A stretch of DNA of 64,000 nucleotides from Legionella sp. W10-070 (GTDB taxonomy: Bacteria; Pseudomonadota; Gammaproteobacteria; Legionellales; Legionellaceae). The stretch is taken from assembly GCF_900640175.1 (NCBI RefSeq), contig NZ_CAAAJC010000003.1, forward strand, positions 62,001 to 126,000. The letters run 5' to 3'. Positions 22,706-31,863 of the stretch are shown here, piece after piece. Under the pieces are notes generated by a model. That model saw only the letters and a list, made by a program, of their open reading frames with translations, was not told where the DNA came from and made no database searches. Every line of letters begins with the position of its first letter. The stretch's first letter is position 1. The position numbers were made by a program, and so were the translations under genes.

Positions 22706-23296
22706 TTAGCCCTGGTTCAATGCGGCCTGCTCGCTTAAGTGATAATATTTAAGTAACTTGACTACCCTGATTACGCCGCTGACATTCCTGGCTATGTCAA
22801 TCACTCGTGCAGCCTGATCTGGCTTAACATCCCCCATTAGGTAAACAATACGATCAGAGGTAACTATCTTAAACGAGCCAGGATCTATTGTGGCATCAGC
22901 GAAAATACGGCTACGAATTTTTGTTGTAATCCAGCTATCCTGCAAGGTATTAGCCGATTTTTTGCCAACCTCAATCTGATTAAAGACCCGGCGGTAGCCA
23001 GATAGCGATAAAACCCTTGCAACCGCGGTCTCTCTTAATACCGACGTTGAGACATGGCCGGCAAGCAGAATATCGCCATTAAACACCGCCAGATCAATGG
23101 CACAGCCTTCCTGTTTGAAGACCTTGTCCTGGTAGAGTTTCTGCTGCGCATTGGCAGCGAGTTGATAGTCGTTAACTTTTTTATAGACATTATGACGATC
23201 ATAAATGAGAACAGCCCCTGTCCATAAATTGCTGAAACAGCCTGTTAACAAGCTGACCAGGAGCAGGACAACAATAAAACATCCCTGTGTTCTCAT
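22706..23296 (-). CDS. BON-domain outer-membrane lipoprotein (DolP-like)
   Basis: The 196-residue protein has a lipoprotein signal with lipobox LLTGC (Cys20) followed by two BON domains. The second contains the typical WITTKIRSRIFADATID and VYLMGDV segments. E. coli DolP (YraP) is the nearest characterised homologue; it supports outer-membrane integrity and BamA folding. It lies 5 bp from a second BON lipoprotein and at the end of the lpoA-yraN-diaA block, as dolP does in E. coli. It is more diverged than the neighbouring copy. Confidence 0.8.
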   Translation of the reverse strand: MRTQGCFIVVLLLVSLLTGCFSNLWTGAVLIYDRHNVYKKVNDYQLAANAQQKLYQDKVFKQEGCAIDLAVFNGDILLAGHVSTSVLRETAVARVLSLSGYRRVFNQIEVGKKSANTLQDSWITTKIRSRIFADATIDPGSFKIVTSDRIVYLMGDVKPDQAARVIDIARNVSGVIRVVKLLKYYHLSEQAALNQG

Positions 23297-23301
23297 GGGT
23301 A

Positions 23302-23865
23302 CTAAACTATATACTGAAAAACCTTAACAACCTTTTGCACTCCCTTAACCTGCCTCGCCACACTTACCGCCAAATTTGCCTGCTCATGAGTCACTATCCC
23401 CATTAGATAGACAACACCATTTTCAGTAACAATATGGATTGAGCCTGATTCAAGGCCTTTTTTAGTCAGCATCATGCTCCTTACCTGACTGCTTATCCAG
23501 GTATCCTGAGTCCGTTGTGATATGGAAATTGGCTGATCCACTGAAATTTCATCATACACCCGACGCACATTGGGAGTATTGTGAGCAATTTTTTCAGCCG
23601 CAACCCTTAAGGATGCGGTCGGCGTTTGACCAACGAGCAGTACAACCTGATTAAAACTGCTTACCAAAATACGCGAGCCTTGGAAACGAGGATCAGTTAC
23701 GATTGCCTTGTTAACCAGATGAAAAATACGGGCATCCCGTTCAAGCATGGTTATGCTTCGCCTGTCATAAACAACAAGACCCGCTGCAGCACCCGCCACC
23801 ACAGCAGCAACACAGCCTGTAAGCAAGGTACTTATCAGTAAAAAAATAATTGTGCGAATTTTCAT
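23302..23865 (-). CDS. dolP: BON-domain lipoprotein, DolP orthologue candidate
   Basis: The 187-residue protein has lipobox LLTGC (Cys18), a Gly/Ala-rich segment, then VYDRRSITMLERDARI, as in DolP, and two BON domains (WISSQVRSMMLTKKGLESGS, VVYLMGIVTHEQAN). It sits 2 bp after diaA, the exact E. coli order diaA-dolP. It is the better DolP orthologue of the pair. Confidence 0.85.
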   Translation of the reverse strand: MKIRTIIFLLISTLLTGCVAAVVAGAAAGLVVYDRRSITMLERDARIFHLVNKAIVTDPRFQGSRILVSSFNQVVLLVGQTPTASLRVAAEKIAHNTPNVRRVYDEISVDQPISISQRTQDTWISSQVRSMMLTKKGLESGSIHIVTENGVVYLMGIVTHEQANLAVSVARQVKGVQKVVKVFQYIV

Positions 23866-23867
23866 AT

Positions 23868-24467
23868 TTACCCCAACATTTGACCGAATAACGATTGATC
23901 TATCAAGTCACAAAAACAATGCAAAATAAACAGGTGCATTTCCCGGATACGTGCCGCATTGTCCGCCTGGACTTTTAACTCAATATCCTCTGGCCCCAGA
24001 TGGTTGGCAAGAAGCCCTCCATCACGGCCACTTAAGGCAATGGTATCCATGCCCCTGTCGTTAGCCGCATTTACTGCCTGTAGAATATTATCGGCGTTGC
24101 CTGAAGTGGAGAGCACAATAAGCACATCACCTTCCTGTCCCAAGGCATGGATCTGGCGGGCAAAAATCTGATCATAATGGCTATCTGCGGCAACTGAGGT
24201 CAGGGAAGCCAAATCTGAGGTTAATGCAACAACCGGCAAGGGAGGTCTTTCAACGTCGAAATGATTAATCAGGGCAGAAGAAAAATGCAGGCAATTGGCA
24301 GCTGAGCCACCGTTACCGCATAGGAGTATTTTTCCATCATTAAGCAAGCAGTTTGCCAGGCGCAATCCCGCCTTGGCTATTTTTGCAGACAAGAGATCAG
24401 CAACAGCAATTTTTGCTTCTATGCTTATTCCAAAAAGCTGTCTGACTCTATCTTCCATCGGTGTCAT
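23868..24467 (-). CDS. diaA: DnaA initiator-associating protein DiaA (SIS domain)
   Basis: The 199-residue SIS-domain protein has GNGGSAANCLHFSSALINHF and LSTSGNADNILQAV phosphosugar-binding segments. DiaA promotes cooperative DnaA binding at oriC in E. coli. Its close relative GmhA isomerises sedoheptulose 7-phosphate, but the yraN-diaA-dolP order supports DiaA. ATG at 24467 is chosen for the GGAG six bases upstream and a length close to E. coli (196). The frame continues upstream into yraN without homology. Confidence 0.85.
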   Translation of the reverse strand: MTPMEDRVRQLFGISIEAKIAVADLLSAKIAKAGLRLANCLLNDGKILLCGNGGSAANCLHFSSALINHFDVERPPLPVVALTSDLASLTSVAADSHYDQIFARQIHALGQEGDVLIVLSTSGNADNILQAVNAANDRGMDTIALSGRDGGLLANHLGPEDIELKVQADNAARIREMHLFILHCFCDLIDQSLFGQMLG

Positions 24468-24489
24468 TTTTGGCTCCAAAACTCTGTTA

Positions 24490-24846
24490 TTAAAAATCAA
24501 CCCCAAACGCGTTTTTGATCCAATTGATTTCTGGTGGGCTTCCTTCAAAACTTAAAACATCAAAGCGGACAGGCTGTTTGTTATGTATCTTATTGGTCAA
24601 TAAATAATGCGATGCGGTTTTTAATAGTTTCTGTTGTTTACTGTAGGTCACACTTGCCGCAGCCCCTCCGAAAGAAGCAGAGGAACGGGCACGTACTTCG
24701 ATAAACACCAGCCAATCAGTTTCCTGCATAATCAAATCAATTTCCCCCCAGCGACAAGAATAGTTGCTCACCAACCATTTTAATCCTTGGCCAAGAAGAT
24801 AACGCTTTGCATTTTGCTCACTTACCGCACCTGCTTTCTTCGACAT
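24490..24846 (-). CDS. yraN: YraN / UPF0102 nuclease-like protein
   Basis: The 118-residue protein has the restriction-endonuclease-like core of the family: AKRYLLGQGLKWL, the WGEIDLIMQE metal-binding segment and FIEVRARSS. The biochemical role is not established, and it is thought to relate to DNA processing. It lies between lpoA and diaA as in E. coli. Confidence 0.92.
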   Translation of the reverse strand: MSKKAGAVSEQNAKRYLLGQGLKWLVSNYSCRWGEIDLIMQETDWLVFIEVRARSSASFGGAAASVTYSKQQKLLKTASHYLLTNKIHNKQPVRFDVLSFEGSPPEINWIKNAFGVDF

Positions 24847-24904
24847 CTCCTTCCTTCAACCTGTAGCTATTCTTTTTGCTTCGCCGATGCGATTAAAATA
24901 CATT

Positions 24905-24969
24905 TTTCCTGGTCAACGCCCCGCAGCCAAGCCGAGAATTATGAGTAATAATATCCTAAATTAGAAAAA
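24905..24969. repeat. Dispersed degenerate repeat, copy B
   Basis: This is the second copy of the element at 22127-22188, located in the 174-bp gap between yraN and lpoA. No gene or hairpin is evident around it. Confidence 0.45.
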
Positions 24970-25020
24970 ACACATCCTCCATTGTACTGTTTAGGGTGCG
25001 ATTAAAACAGCGGTTGGTGT

Positions 25021-26820
25021 TTATGAATGCTCCGTCATTGCCACGGCCACCCCTCCCTTGAATTTTCCCCAGGCAGGGATTCTGGCAACCTGTTGTGCGC
25101 GGTTTAAGTAAAGAGCACCACTCTTGTCATTTACGCCCATGGCCGGGAAAAGCAACAATTGATTCAATTGGGTAGCCAAAGCAAAGCTGTCCATCCCTAA
25201 AGCGTATAAACGGTTGTAGCTGTTAAATTGTTCTGGCCAGTTTTTCTGTCCTGCCTGGTGAGCGAAAACCCAGGGCATATCACAAAAAATAATGCCGTCC
25301 AAATCCCTGTCTTTCATGGCATTGATACTGCCGCTATAAACCGTTGAGGTCGCATAAACAGGCACATCGCCAGCAAAATAATATTTTAATAACGGCATTA
25401 TTTGGCGAGCCTTGGAAGGGTAGCCAAGAAGGAATATCATATCGACATCCTGACGCCGACTGGGCGCTGCTTCTATATTGCCCAGTAGCTGTTTAAGTTG
25501 CTTTTCCCTTGCCTGGCTCTCGGAAACACGAAGCAAATCACGCACAGCCAAATTAAGATTAGTATTGCTGTCATAATTTAACTGATCAACCACCAGCCCA
25601 CCCGCTTTTTGCCACTGGGCGTTAAATGCCGCGACGATTTCTTCTCCCCAAGCCCCTGACGGCGCAATGACCAAAGCACGCCGATAGCCATTTTTACTTG
25701 CCTTGACTGCAACCTGCCTTGCCTCATTAGCAGGCGATAAACCAAAAAGATAAGCATTGCCATTAATCCCTGTTTCCAAATCATTTAATAATAAGGTAGG
25801 CACAGGATGATTCATTGCTGCCACGCTGGCCACGTCGGATTTACTTAATGGGCCAACCACATAATCTGCCCCCTCATTCAAAGCCTGCTGGTATAACTCC
25901 CTGACATTGCCCTTGGCCGTATCATATAGCCGGATAGCAGAAATGCCGGCTGCATTATTAGCAGCGGCCATAAAGCCATCGCGAATAGCGGCTCCAGGCC
26001 CTGCCAGCGAACCACTTAACGGAAGTAACAAGGCCATTTGACGTGGTGTTCGATAAAGATAAGGTTTAACCGCGGCAAGAGGGGAGGGTAAAATGCCATT
26101 GGCAGGATGAGAAGGGTACTGCCGCTGCCAGGCTTCAATCTGCGCGTAACTTGTCTCGGCACTAGCAGAATTTTGTCTCGCCAGTAGAGCCAGCCTCACC
26201 CAGCCTTCAATATCAGAATCTTCCTGAGCCTCGATAGCAAGGGTATTTAGCTCGGCAATGGGTAATTTTGTTAATGTCAGCCATAAAATACGGCGATTGT
26301 TAGCCCGTCCTGCTTCATCGGGCAAAACCTGCTCTAATTTAATGCGTTCGGTGAGTGATTCGGTTGAACTACCTACCGTCTCATAGGCATTGGCCAAAAT
26401 TTCATGGTATTGAACTTGATAAAAAAGCGGCAAGCTGCTAGTGTCTCGAACGGCTGACAGCTTGGCTATGGCGGCTCGCGGCTGCTCCCGCATCATCTCT
26501 GTTTTAGCCAACAGGATATTTTTTTCATGCGCTTGTGCTGTGGATAAATTGCTAGTCTTTGCTAAGGTACGTACGCCTTCCCGCCATTGGCCATCATAAA
26601 TTAACCGCCCGGCTGCCATGATGAGCAAGTTCTGCTCTTCATTACCCCCCTGATTTTTTGCCAGGGCAAGATAGGCTGCTGCCGGCATGGTGTAAGGGGT
26701 ATATTGTTGGTTGGACCTGGATAATGGGGATTGATTATTGGCAACATGGGTGCACTGGCAAAGCCAAATTATGGCACAGAACAGCATCATTATTTTTAGT
26801 AAACTTGAATTTGATCGCAT
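25021..26820 (-). CDS. lpoA: Penicillin-binding protein activator LpoA
   Basis: The 599-residue outer-membrane lipoprotein has signal peptide and lipobox ending WLCQC (Cys23). An N-terminal TPR-like helical region (about 40-250) is followed by a periplasmic-binding-protein fold (about 255-590; MALLLPLSGSLAGPGAAIRD, YVVGPLSKSDV, FLLGYPSKARQ). LpoA reaches through the peptidoglycan to stimulate PBP1A. It is divergent from rsmI with only 40 bp between, a conserved gammaproteobacterial arrangement. Confidence 0.93.
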   Translation of the reverse strand: MRSNSSLLKIMMLFCAIIWLCQCTHVANNQSPLSRSNQQYTPYTMPAAAYLALAKNQGGNEEQNLLIMAAGRLIYDGQWREGVRTLAKTSNLSTAQAHEKNILLAKTEMMREQPRAAIAKLSAVRDTSSLPLFYQVQYHEILANAYETVGSSTESLTERIKLEQVLPDEAGRANNRRILWLTLTKLPIAELNTLAIEAQEDSDIEGWVRLALLARQNSASAETSYAQIEAWQRQYPSHPANGILPSPLAAVKPYLYRTPRQMALLLPLSGSLAGPGAAIRDGFMAAANNAAGISAIRLYDTAKGNVRELYQQALNEGADYVVGPLSKSDVASVAAMNHPVPTLLLNDLETGINGNAYLFGLSPANEARQVAVKASKNGYRRALVIAPSGAWGEEIVAAFNAQWQKAGGLVVDQLNYDSNTNLNLAVRDLLRVSESQAREKQLKQLLGNIEAAPSRRQDVDMIFLLGYPSKARQIMPLLKYYFAGDVPVYATSTVYSGSINAMKDRDLDGIIFCDMPWVFAHQAGQKNWPEQFNSYNRLYALGMDSFALATQLNQLLLFPAMGVNDKSGALYLNRAQQVARIPAWGKFKGGVAVAMTEHS

Positions 26821-26860
26821 GAAGGTATGTCCAAGACACAGGAACCTAATAGGATAAACG

Positions 26861-27712
26861 ATGGTAAAAAATACAGCAACATCTCCAGGCTCTCTTTATA
26901 TCGTTGCAACCCCTATCGGCAACCGTGATGATATAACCTTGCGCGCCTTAAAGATTTTAAATTCAGTAGACGTCATTTTGGCAGAAGATACCCGTCACTC
27001 ATCACAGCTATTGACTGTACTGGGGATTCAAAAACCGCTGCAATCCTTGCATGCCCATAATGAAAATGAAAAAAGTCAGCAGATTATTGAAAACCTGGAA
27101 CAGGGACTATCCTTTGCTTTAATTAGTGACGCAGGCACTCCGCTGATAAGCGATCCGGGATTTCCCCTGGTGCGTCTCGCCCGTGAAAAAGGCATTGCGG
27201 TTATCCCTGTTCCTGGTGCCTGTGCCCTGATAGCTGCCTTAAGCGCTGCAGGCATGCCTTGCGACAGCTTTAGCTTTGTTGGTTTTTTGCCTGCTAAGGC
27301 TGCGGCAAGAAAAAACAAACTTTGTGCTCTAAGAGGCAGTGAACATACCGTCGTTTTCTATGAATCTACTCATCGCATCATCGAGTGTATCGAGGATATA
27401 TGCCAGGTATATGGCTCGCAATATCAACTGGCCCTGGCAAAAGAACTGACCAAGGCCTATGAACGTTTCATTATTGCTAAAGCAGCCGAAATTAAAGCCT
27501 GGCTGCAGGAAAACAGTGCCCATTGCAAAGGAGAGTTTGTCGTCATTCTTCCCCCGAAACCAGCCGAAACAAATCAACAGAAAGAAGAGGTACTAACAAT
27601 TTTGCTTGGGGAATTGCCTTTAAAACAAGCAGTAAAGCTCGCCAGTCTTTTGACCAAAAGGAACAAGAATGAGCTTTATCAACTGGCCTTGGAGTTACAG
27701 GACAAATTGTAG
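26861..27712 (+). CDS. rsmI: 16S rRNA 2'-O-ribose C1402 methyltransferase
   Basis: The 283-residue protein has the tetrapyrrole-methylase fold motifs LYIVATPIGNRDDITLRA, ILAEDTRHS, ALISDAGTPLISDPGF and VIPVPGACALIAALSAAGMP. RsmI methylates the ribose of C1402 in the ribosomal decoding centre. Length matches E. coli (286). It is divergent from lpoA. Confidence 0.96.
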   Translation: MVKNTATSPGSLYIVATPIGNRDDITLRALKILNSVDVILAEDTRHSSQLLTVLGIQKPLQSLHAHNENEKSQQIIENLEQGLSFALISDAGTPLISDPGFPLVRLAREKGIAVIPVPGACALIAALSAAGMPCDSFSFVGFLPAKAAARKNKLCALRGSEHTVVFYESTHRIIECIEDICQVYGSQYQLALAKELTKAYERFIIAKAAEIKAWLQENSAHCKGEFVVILPPKPAETNQQKEEVLTILLGELPLKQAVKLASLLTKRNKNELYQLALELQDKL

Positions 27713-27788
27713 TTAATTTATTGAGATTACAACTTTATCGGCTTGCGCAGCAGGTTTTTGCCAACAGCCTGATTAAGAGAATATGAGG

Positions 27789-28496
27789 CTATTGGATGCC
27801 TGCATCAGGGACTGTTGACATTATTAGCCCTTGGGTCGCATAAGGCTCTTTAATTTTGTTGATTTCCTGACGTAAACGCTGGGCGACTTTTTTCATTTCT
27901 CCTTCTTTCCAAGCAACACTTTTGTCATTTCCTGGCACATCAGGATCCTTGCTTTTAAATAAAAAAGCGATCCCCGGTATTGGCCCATTTAATGTAACCC
28001 CTTCTACATAATCGTATTTTGGGTTTCCTCGGCCCATGACATGGGCATGCAGCAAACAAGGCTCCTCAGCTGTCCCTAGATAAGTAATACCCGTATCGGG
28101 ATCAAATTGTTGACAGTTATTACCCATCAACGCGGTTTGTGAGACAGGCGTTATATGACCGTATGCTTCTGCCATTAATTGAACCAACATTCCTAAACCC
28201 AGGCGCTCTTCAGAAATATAATCCCGATTCATCACCTGATGCATGTCATTATTATCGACCAGCATGACAATACTGCGATAACCACGCTCATCAGTCGGAT
28301 TTAAAAAAACAGCATATTGAGCATTATGGAAACTGGCAAGGGCAATGACTTTAGGATCATTAACAGAGTAAGGCTGCAAAGCCCAATGATCGGCAGGATA
28401 ATCCCCCTGGTAATAGTGTTTATCATTAACCGAGCCAAAACCTGAAAAGGGCATCAGCAAGACAAACAAGATAAAGCCATACTTAAATAGAATCAT
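27789..28496 (-). CDS. Secreted hypothetical protein with HAHVMGRG motif
   Basis: The 235-residue protein begins with a cleavable-looking signal peptide (residues 1-22, MILFKYGFILFVLLMPFSGF). No known domain is recognised with confidence. An HAHVMGRGNPKYDYVEGV segment preceded by two cysteines could be a metal- or ligand-binding loop; any link to HIT hydrolases is speculative. The predicted location is periplasm or exterior. The mobile repeat at 28543 lies just upstream. Confidence 0.7.
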   Translation of the reverse strand: MILFKYGFILFVLLMPFSGFGSVNDKHYYQGDYPADHWALQPYSVNDPKVIALASFHNAQYAVFLNPTDERGYRSIVMLVDNNDMHQVMNRDYISEERLGLGMLVQLMAEAYGHITPVSQTALMGNNCQQFDPDTGITYLGTAEEPCLLHAHVMGRGNPKYDYVEGVTLNGPIPGIAFLFKSKDPDVPGNDKSVAWKEGEMKKVAQRLRQEINKIKEPYATQGLIMSTVPDAGIQ

Positions 28497-28542
28497 AGAC
28501 TACTCTTTTTCAAAATTAAAAAGATGCCCCATAAGGACTTCC

Positions 28543-28690
28543 CTAGGTTCTGTGCCCTTATCGCTAGCTTGAATCAAAAAGCCTTGATTGGCGAGCACCG
28601 AAGCGGAGCATACATAGAAGTATGTGAGCATCGGAGCGCAGAAAATCAAGGCTTTTTGGCCAAGATAGTAGATAAGTGCACAGAACCTAG
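28543..28690. mobile_element. Palindromic 144-bp MITE-like repeat, copy 1
   Basis: Terminal inverted repeats (CTAGGTTCTGTGCCCTTATC at the left, its complement with one mismatch at the right) flank inner palindromes: AAAAAGCCTTGATT with AATCAAGGCTTTTT, and GAGCACCGAAGCGGAGCATAC against its near-complement across GTATGTGAGCATCGGAGCGC. The element has no coding capacity and could form a single long hairpin. A second copy at 57522-57665 is almost identical. The inner match spans 28545-28688. Confidence 0.85.
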
Positions 28691-28706
28691 AGACATCTTA
28701 AGTTTA

Positions 28707-30761
28707 TTAATGTCTGTATTCATCATTGGCATCATGGTTTTCCACTGCCTCCACCTTCTCAGAAGAAGCTTTAGGTTTCTCACTGAAAAAACTGCTTTTA
28801 CTCAATGCCGTACCTAATTGATGTTTAGATATCATTACCTGCGCATACATAGAGGCATCATTCATTGCATAATCAAAGAAAGCAGCAACTTCCGGGTTTT
28901 TGCCAAAGTATTCACAGAGATTAAGTGTTACTCCATGGTGAGAAAATATTTCCTGAACCCCCGGATCATGAAGAACATCCAGGACTTCAAGCATGCCATG
29001 GTATCCCCTTTTGGCGTACACTGCCACCAATTGAGTCAAGAACAGGGTAATGTCACGCGACAGGTTTGGATCTTCGTTATTGTTTTCCATGTACTTATTA
29101 AGCATACCGACGATGTTGCAAGTATGACCGGATATGGAACCCACATAAGCTGCATATTCACGATTATTGCTCCAAAACCATTGTTGCTTTTTTATATCTT
29201 TTGCAGCAACCGTTGAACTATCAACCAACATATTACGCATTGGCTGTCGCTGGGCATCAAAAAACACTGGTGAAGTTCCCTTCATTACTCCTCCAGCAGA
29301 ATTCCAGGCGTCTCCTCCTACATTTTCCGGGCGAATTTCAAATTTTCTTTCTAAAATAGATTCTCTGGCAATCCTGTCGCGGCCTTTATAAACCTCGCAG
29401 CGCTTCATCACTGAAGCAATAAATTCAATTTCATCCTTGCTAAATTTGGAAGTATCCTTATAACCATTGGCAAAAATACTAATCTTTTGCTCCATTTCCC
29501 TTGGTGATGCCACCACGCCTTCCTCACCCAGGAAGAAATAAAGAATTTTGTTGGCCGCTTCCAGCGTGTCCTTTCTCAGTGCTTCATCATCATAAAGTTC
29601 CAGCCGTGCTTTGCCAGCAGCAGGTAAACTATCTTGCGAATGAGTCAAGCCATTAATATACTGAGCCAAACGAGTTTCAAAAAACCGGCGGGTATCATTT
29701 TTTTGCGGATCAAATGGTTTAAGTTTATCCATGGACTCAACGATCTTCTGATAAGTTTTGTTAGCGATCTCCAGCTTCATATCTGAGTAAGCGTTTTCCT
29801 TAATCTGGGAAATAAAATAGCTATGGATGTTTTTCATGCAGGATTCATAATCGACAAATAGATAATCAGCCGACAATTTTTGTAAAAAAGTTTTATCAAT
29901 GTCACGTTGAGATTGTAATAACCCGATAGTTAAGACAATAAATTCAGATACATCTGTGTCGCTGCCAATAGCAGACAGGTAATTTTTCATATTAATTGAG
30001 GTCTTAACATAATTCTTATCACCGATTGAAGGCCTGAACGCAGGTAACTGTGCATCAAAAGACAGGTCAGTTAATTGTGAACAAATCGATGCTTTCTTTG
30101 GTTCCTCTACCTGGTCTAATAATGCCATTAAAATTGTTTTCTTATCTCTCATCCCCAGGCTAATACCTGACTCATCCCGGGATAATTCCGGAATTGATTG
30201 AAAGGTACTCATTAAAATAGAAAGCAATGCTTTTTCTTCCTCTGAAGCCAATGCAGTCTGGAGCACAATCAAGACAGGATCTAACAAAATAGCTCCGGGA
30301 TCCTTGTTATTAAAGAGAAAAAGACTGGCATCCCGTGGTTCTTCCTCTAAATTCAAATGAGTCATTACTTCTTTAAAAAGGTTATAATTTTTAGTCAATA
30401 TTGCTTTCAGAAATAAGGGCTTATAGATTTTTTGCTCCGCTTTTTTTAATTGATTAATGTTCTTATTGATTTCATCCAGCCTTTCAGATGCCGTTTTAAC
30501 TTTAGGCTGACTCATCTCGGATGCGTTAAGCACTCTGCTGTTAATCTCTTCTACAGATTTCTGCACCCGCTCATTTACTTCTTCTGACGCTTTTTGCACC
30601 CTGCTGTTAATCTCTTCTACAGATTTCTGAACCCGCTCATTTACTTCTTCTGATGCTTTCTGCACCCTGCTGTTAATCTCTTCTACAGATTTCTGAACCC
30701 GCTCATTTATCTCTTTTGCTGTTTCCTCCAGCATCTTGGAAATATCTCGGTTATTGATCAT
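28707..30761 (-). CDS. Coiled-coil repeat protein, candidate Dot/Icm effector
   Basis: The 684-residue soluble protein has an N-terminal coiled coil (about 5-80) built of 22-residue repeats (consensus VQKSVEEINSRVQKASEEVN). The rest is helical without a recognised domain, with a Trp-rich segment KKQQWFWSNNREYAAY near residue 525. The C-terminus is hydrophilic and acidic (EKVEAVENHDANDEY), which suits a type IV secretion signal of the E-block type. It has no signal peptide or membrane helix. The effector call is inferred from composition and context. The 144-bp repeat is 16 bp beyond its stop. Confidence 0.75.
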   Translation of the reverse strand: MINNRDISKMLEETAKEINERVQKSVEEINSRVQKASEEVNERVQKSVEEINSRVQKASEEVNERVQKSVEEINSRVLNASEMSQPKVKTASERLDEINKNINQLKKAEQKIYKPLFLKAILTKNYNLFKEVMTHLNLEEEPRDASLFLFNNKDPGAILLDPVLIVLQTALASEEEKALLSILMSTFQSIPELSRDESGISLGMRDKKTILMALLDQVEEPKKASICSQLTDLSFDAQLPAFRPSIGDKNYVKTSINMKNYLSAIGSDTDVSEFIVLTIGLLQSQRDIDKTFLQKLSADYLFVDYESCMKNIHSYFISQIKENAYSDMKLEIANKTYQKIVESMDKLKPFDPQKNDTRRFFETRLAQYINGLTHSQDSLPAAGKARLELYDDEALRKDTLEAANKILYFFLGEEGVVASPREMEQKISIFANGYKDTSKFSKDEIEFIASVMKRCEVYKGRDRIARESILERKFEIRPENVGGDAWNSAGGVMKGTSPVFFDAQRQPMRNMLVDSSTVAAKDIKKQQWFWSNNREYAAYVGSISGHTCNIVGMLNKYMENNNEDPNLSRDITLFLTQLVAVYAKRGYHGMLEVLDVLHDPGVQEIFSHHGVTLNLCEYFGKNPEVAAFFDYAMNDASMYAQVMISKHQLGTALSKSSFFSEKPKASSEKVEAVENHDANDEYRH
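30535..30732 (-). repeat. 66-bp in-frame tandem repeat, about three copies
   Basis: Copies beginning CTGCTGTTAATCTC start at 30535, 30601 and 30667, an exact 66-bp period. They encode the 22-residue coiled-coil units of the gene above. Few synonymous differences between copies suggest recent expansion. Confidence 0.9.
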
Positions 30762-30998
30762 CTTAGTCTCCCAAGCTCATTTACTTGTGTCGCTATAGAT
30801 CACTATAAAATAAAATTATTACGCAACAATTAAACATTATGTAAAAAAACCGATATTTGCTGTAAAGAAAATGTAATGATTGTTATTTAAATAATCTTAT
30901 TGCTGAAAAATTAAAAGACTATTTGACATGTTTATATGTTTTATGTATAAATTTGGACTTGGCGTTAACAAAACTTTTAACCGTATTAAGAGGTAGTT

Positions 30999-31790
30999 AT
31001 GACGCATGAATTTATCGACAGCAATCACCTGCCACATGATCTTTCTGCTCTTAATCGGGCTGTGTTTAACAATGATTATCAACAGGCTCAAGAACTGCTG
31101 AATAGAAATCCCGCTTTAATAAATCAGGTCATTTTACCGACCTATCAATCACCGTTGTCTAATGCCCTTACAAAGCAAGAAATTGATTATCAGATGTTGG
31201 CTATTCTTACCAGACAAGGCGCTTCCTTTGCCTACCCTATTAATGTTCACAAAGAGTTCCCCACTGATTTCGCTTGCAAGTTGCGCGATAAAAAATTATT
31301 CACATTCTTAGTTGCTCATGGGGCGCCCATAACACATCTTACACCTCATTATTTATTAGCTAGAAGTACGGATATCAAACAAATTACTGTAAGCAAAATT
31401 ACGGATATGCAGCAAATAATAAAATTAATGGGTGGCTTAGGAGCAATATCTGGCTTTCAAGATGGTGAAAATACCAGTTTTGAAGAGAACGCAAAAAAAT
31501 GCACTCTGATAAACACTTCAGGAGGAACGCTTGACTACAATCTCATGAGTTTGCTCAATCTGGCTGAAGCAATCGACCTCGCTCCTGATGATCCAACCAA
31601 AGATAGGTTAACGGGCGAATTGAAAGAGCAGCTAACATCCCTGCAAGAAAACTACAATAGAAAAGAAAAATCTGACCAGAAAACCTTGGGAGGAGCGATA
31701 AGTAGCTTCTTTTACACCAATAATACCTGCCAAAAAGAAATTCCTCGTCCGGGTACTGATCAGGAATTCTGTAAGAAAAGCACTTTTTAG
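30999..31790 (+). CDS. Ankyrin-like repeat protein, candidate effector
   Basis: The 263-residue protein has degenerate ankyrin-type helices in its first 120 residues: LNRAVFNNDYQQAQELLNRN, LAILTRQGASFAYP and DKKLFTFLVAHGAPITHL. The second half is unlike anything recognised. There is no signal peptide. Such proteins in Legionella are often Dot/Icm substrates; here that is inference. The strong AAGAGG upstream and an AT-rich promoter region support expression. Confidence 0.7.
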   Translation: MTHEFIDSNHLPHDLSALNRAVFNNDYQQAQELLNRNPALINQVILPTYQSPLSNALTKQEIDYQMLAILTRQGASFAYPINVHKEFPTDFACKLRDKKLFTFLVAHGAPITHLTPHYLLARSTDIKQITVSKITDMQQIIKLMGGLGAISGFQDGENTSFEENAKKCTLINTSGGTLDYNLMSLLNLAEAIDLAPDDPTKDRLTGELKEQLTSLQENYNRKEKSDQKTLGGAISSFFYTNNTCQKEIPRPGTDQEFCKKSTF

Positions 31791-31830
31791 CAAGCTGAAT
31801 TAAATTTGCCTTAATTCAGTTTGCTAAAAA
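31784..31830. terminator. Bidirectional terminator hairpin
   Basis: A 20-bp stem with one mismatch (31784-31803 against 31811-31830) and a 7-base loop is flanked by A and T runs on either side. It holds the stop codon of the ankyrin-like gene and faces the convergent acyl-CoA dehydrogenase gene. Confidence 0.75.
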
Positions 31831-31863
31831 CTATTGAAGCGAAATTGAGGGAAAGCCTGATAG

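Noticed and set aside
30535-30732. Regular 66-bp repeats as a possible CRISPR array
   Set aside because: The units are contiguous with no spacers and encode in-frame coiled-coil residues.
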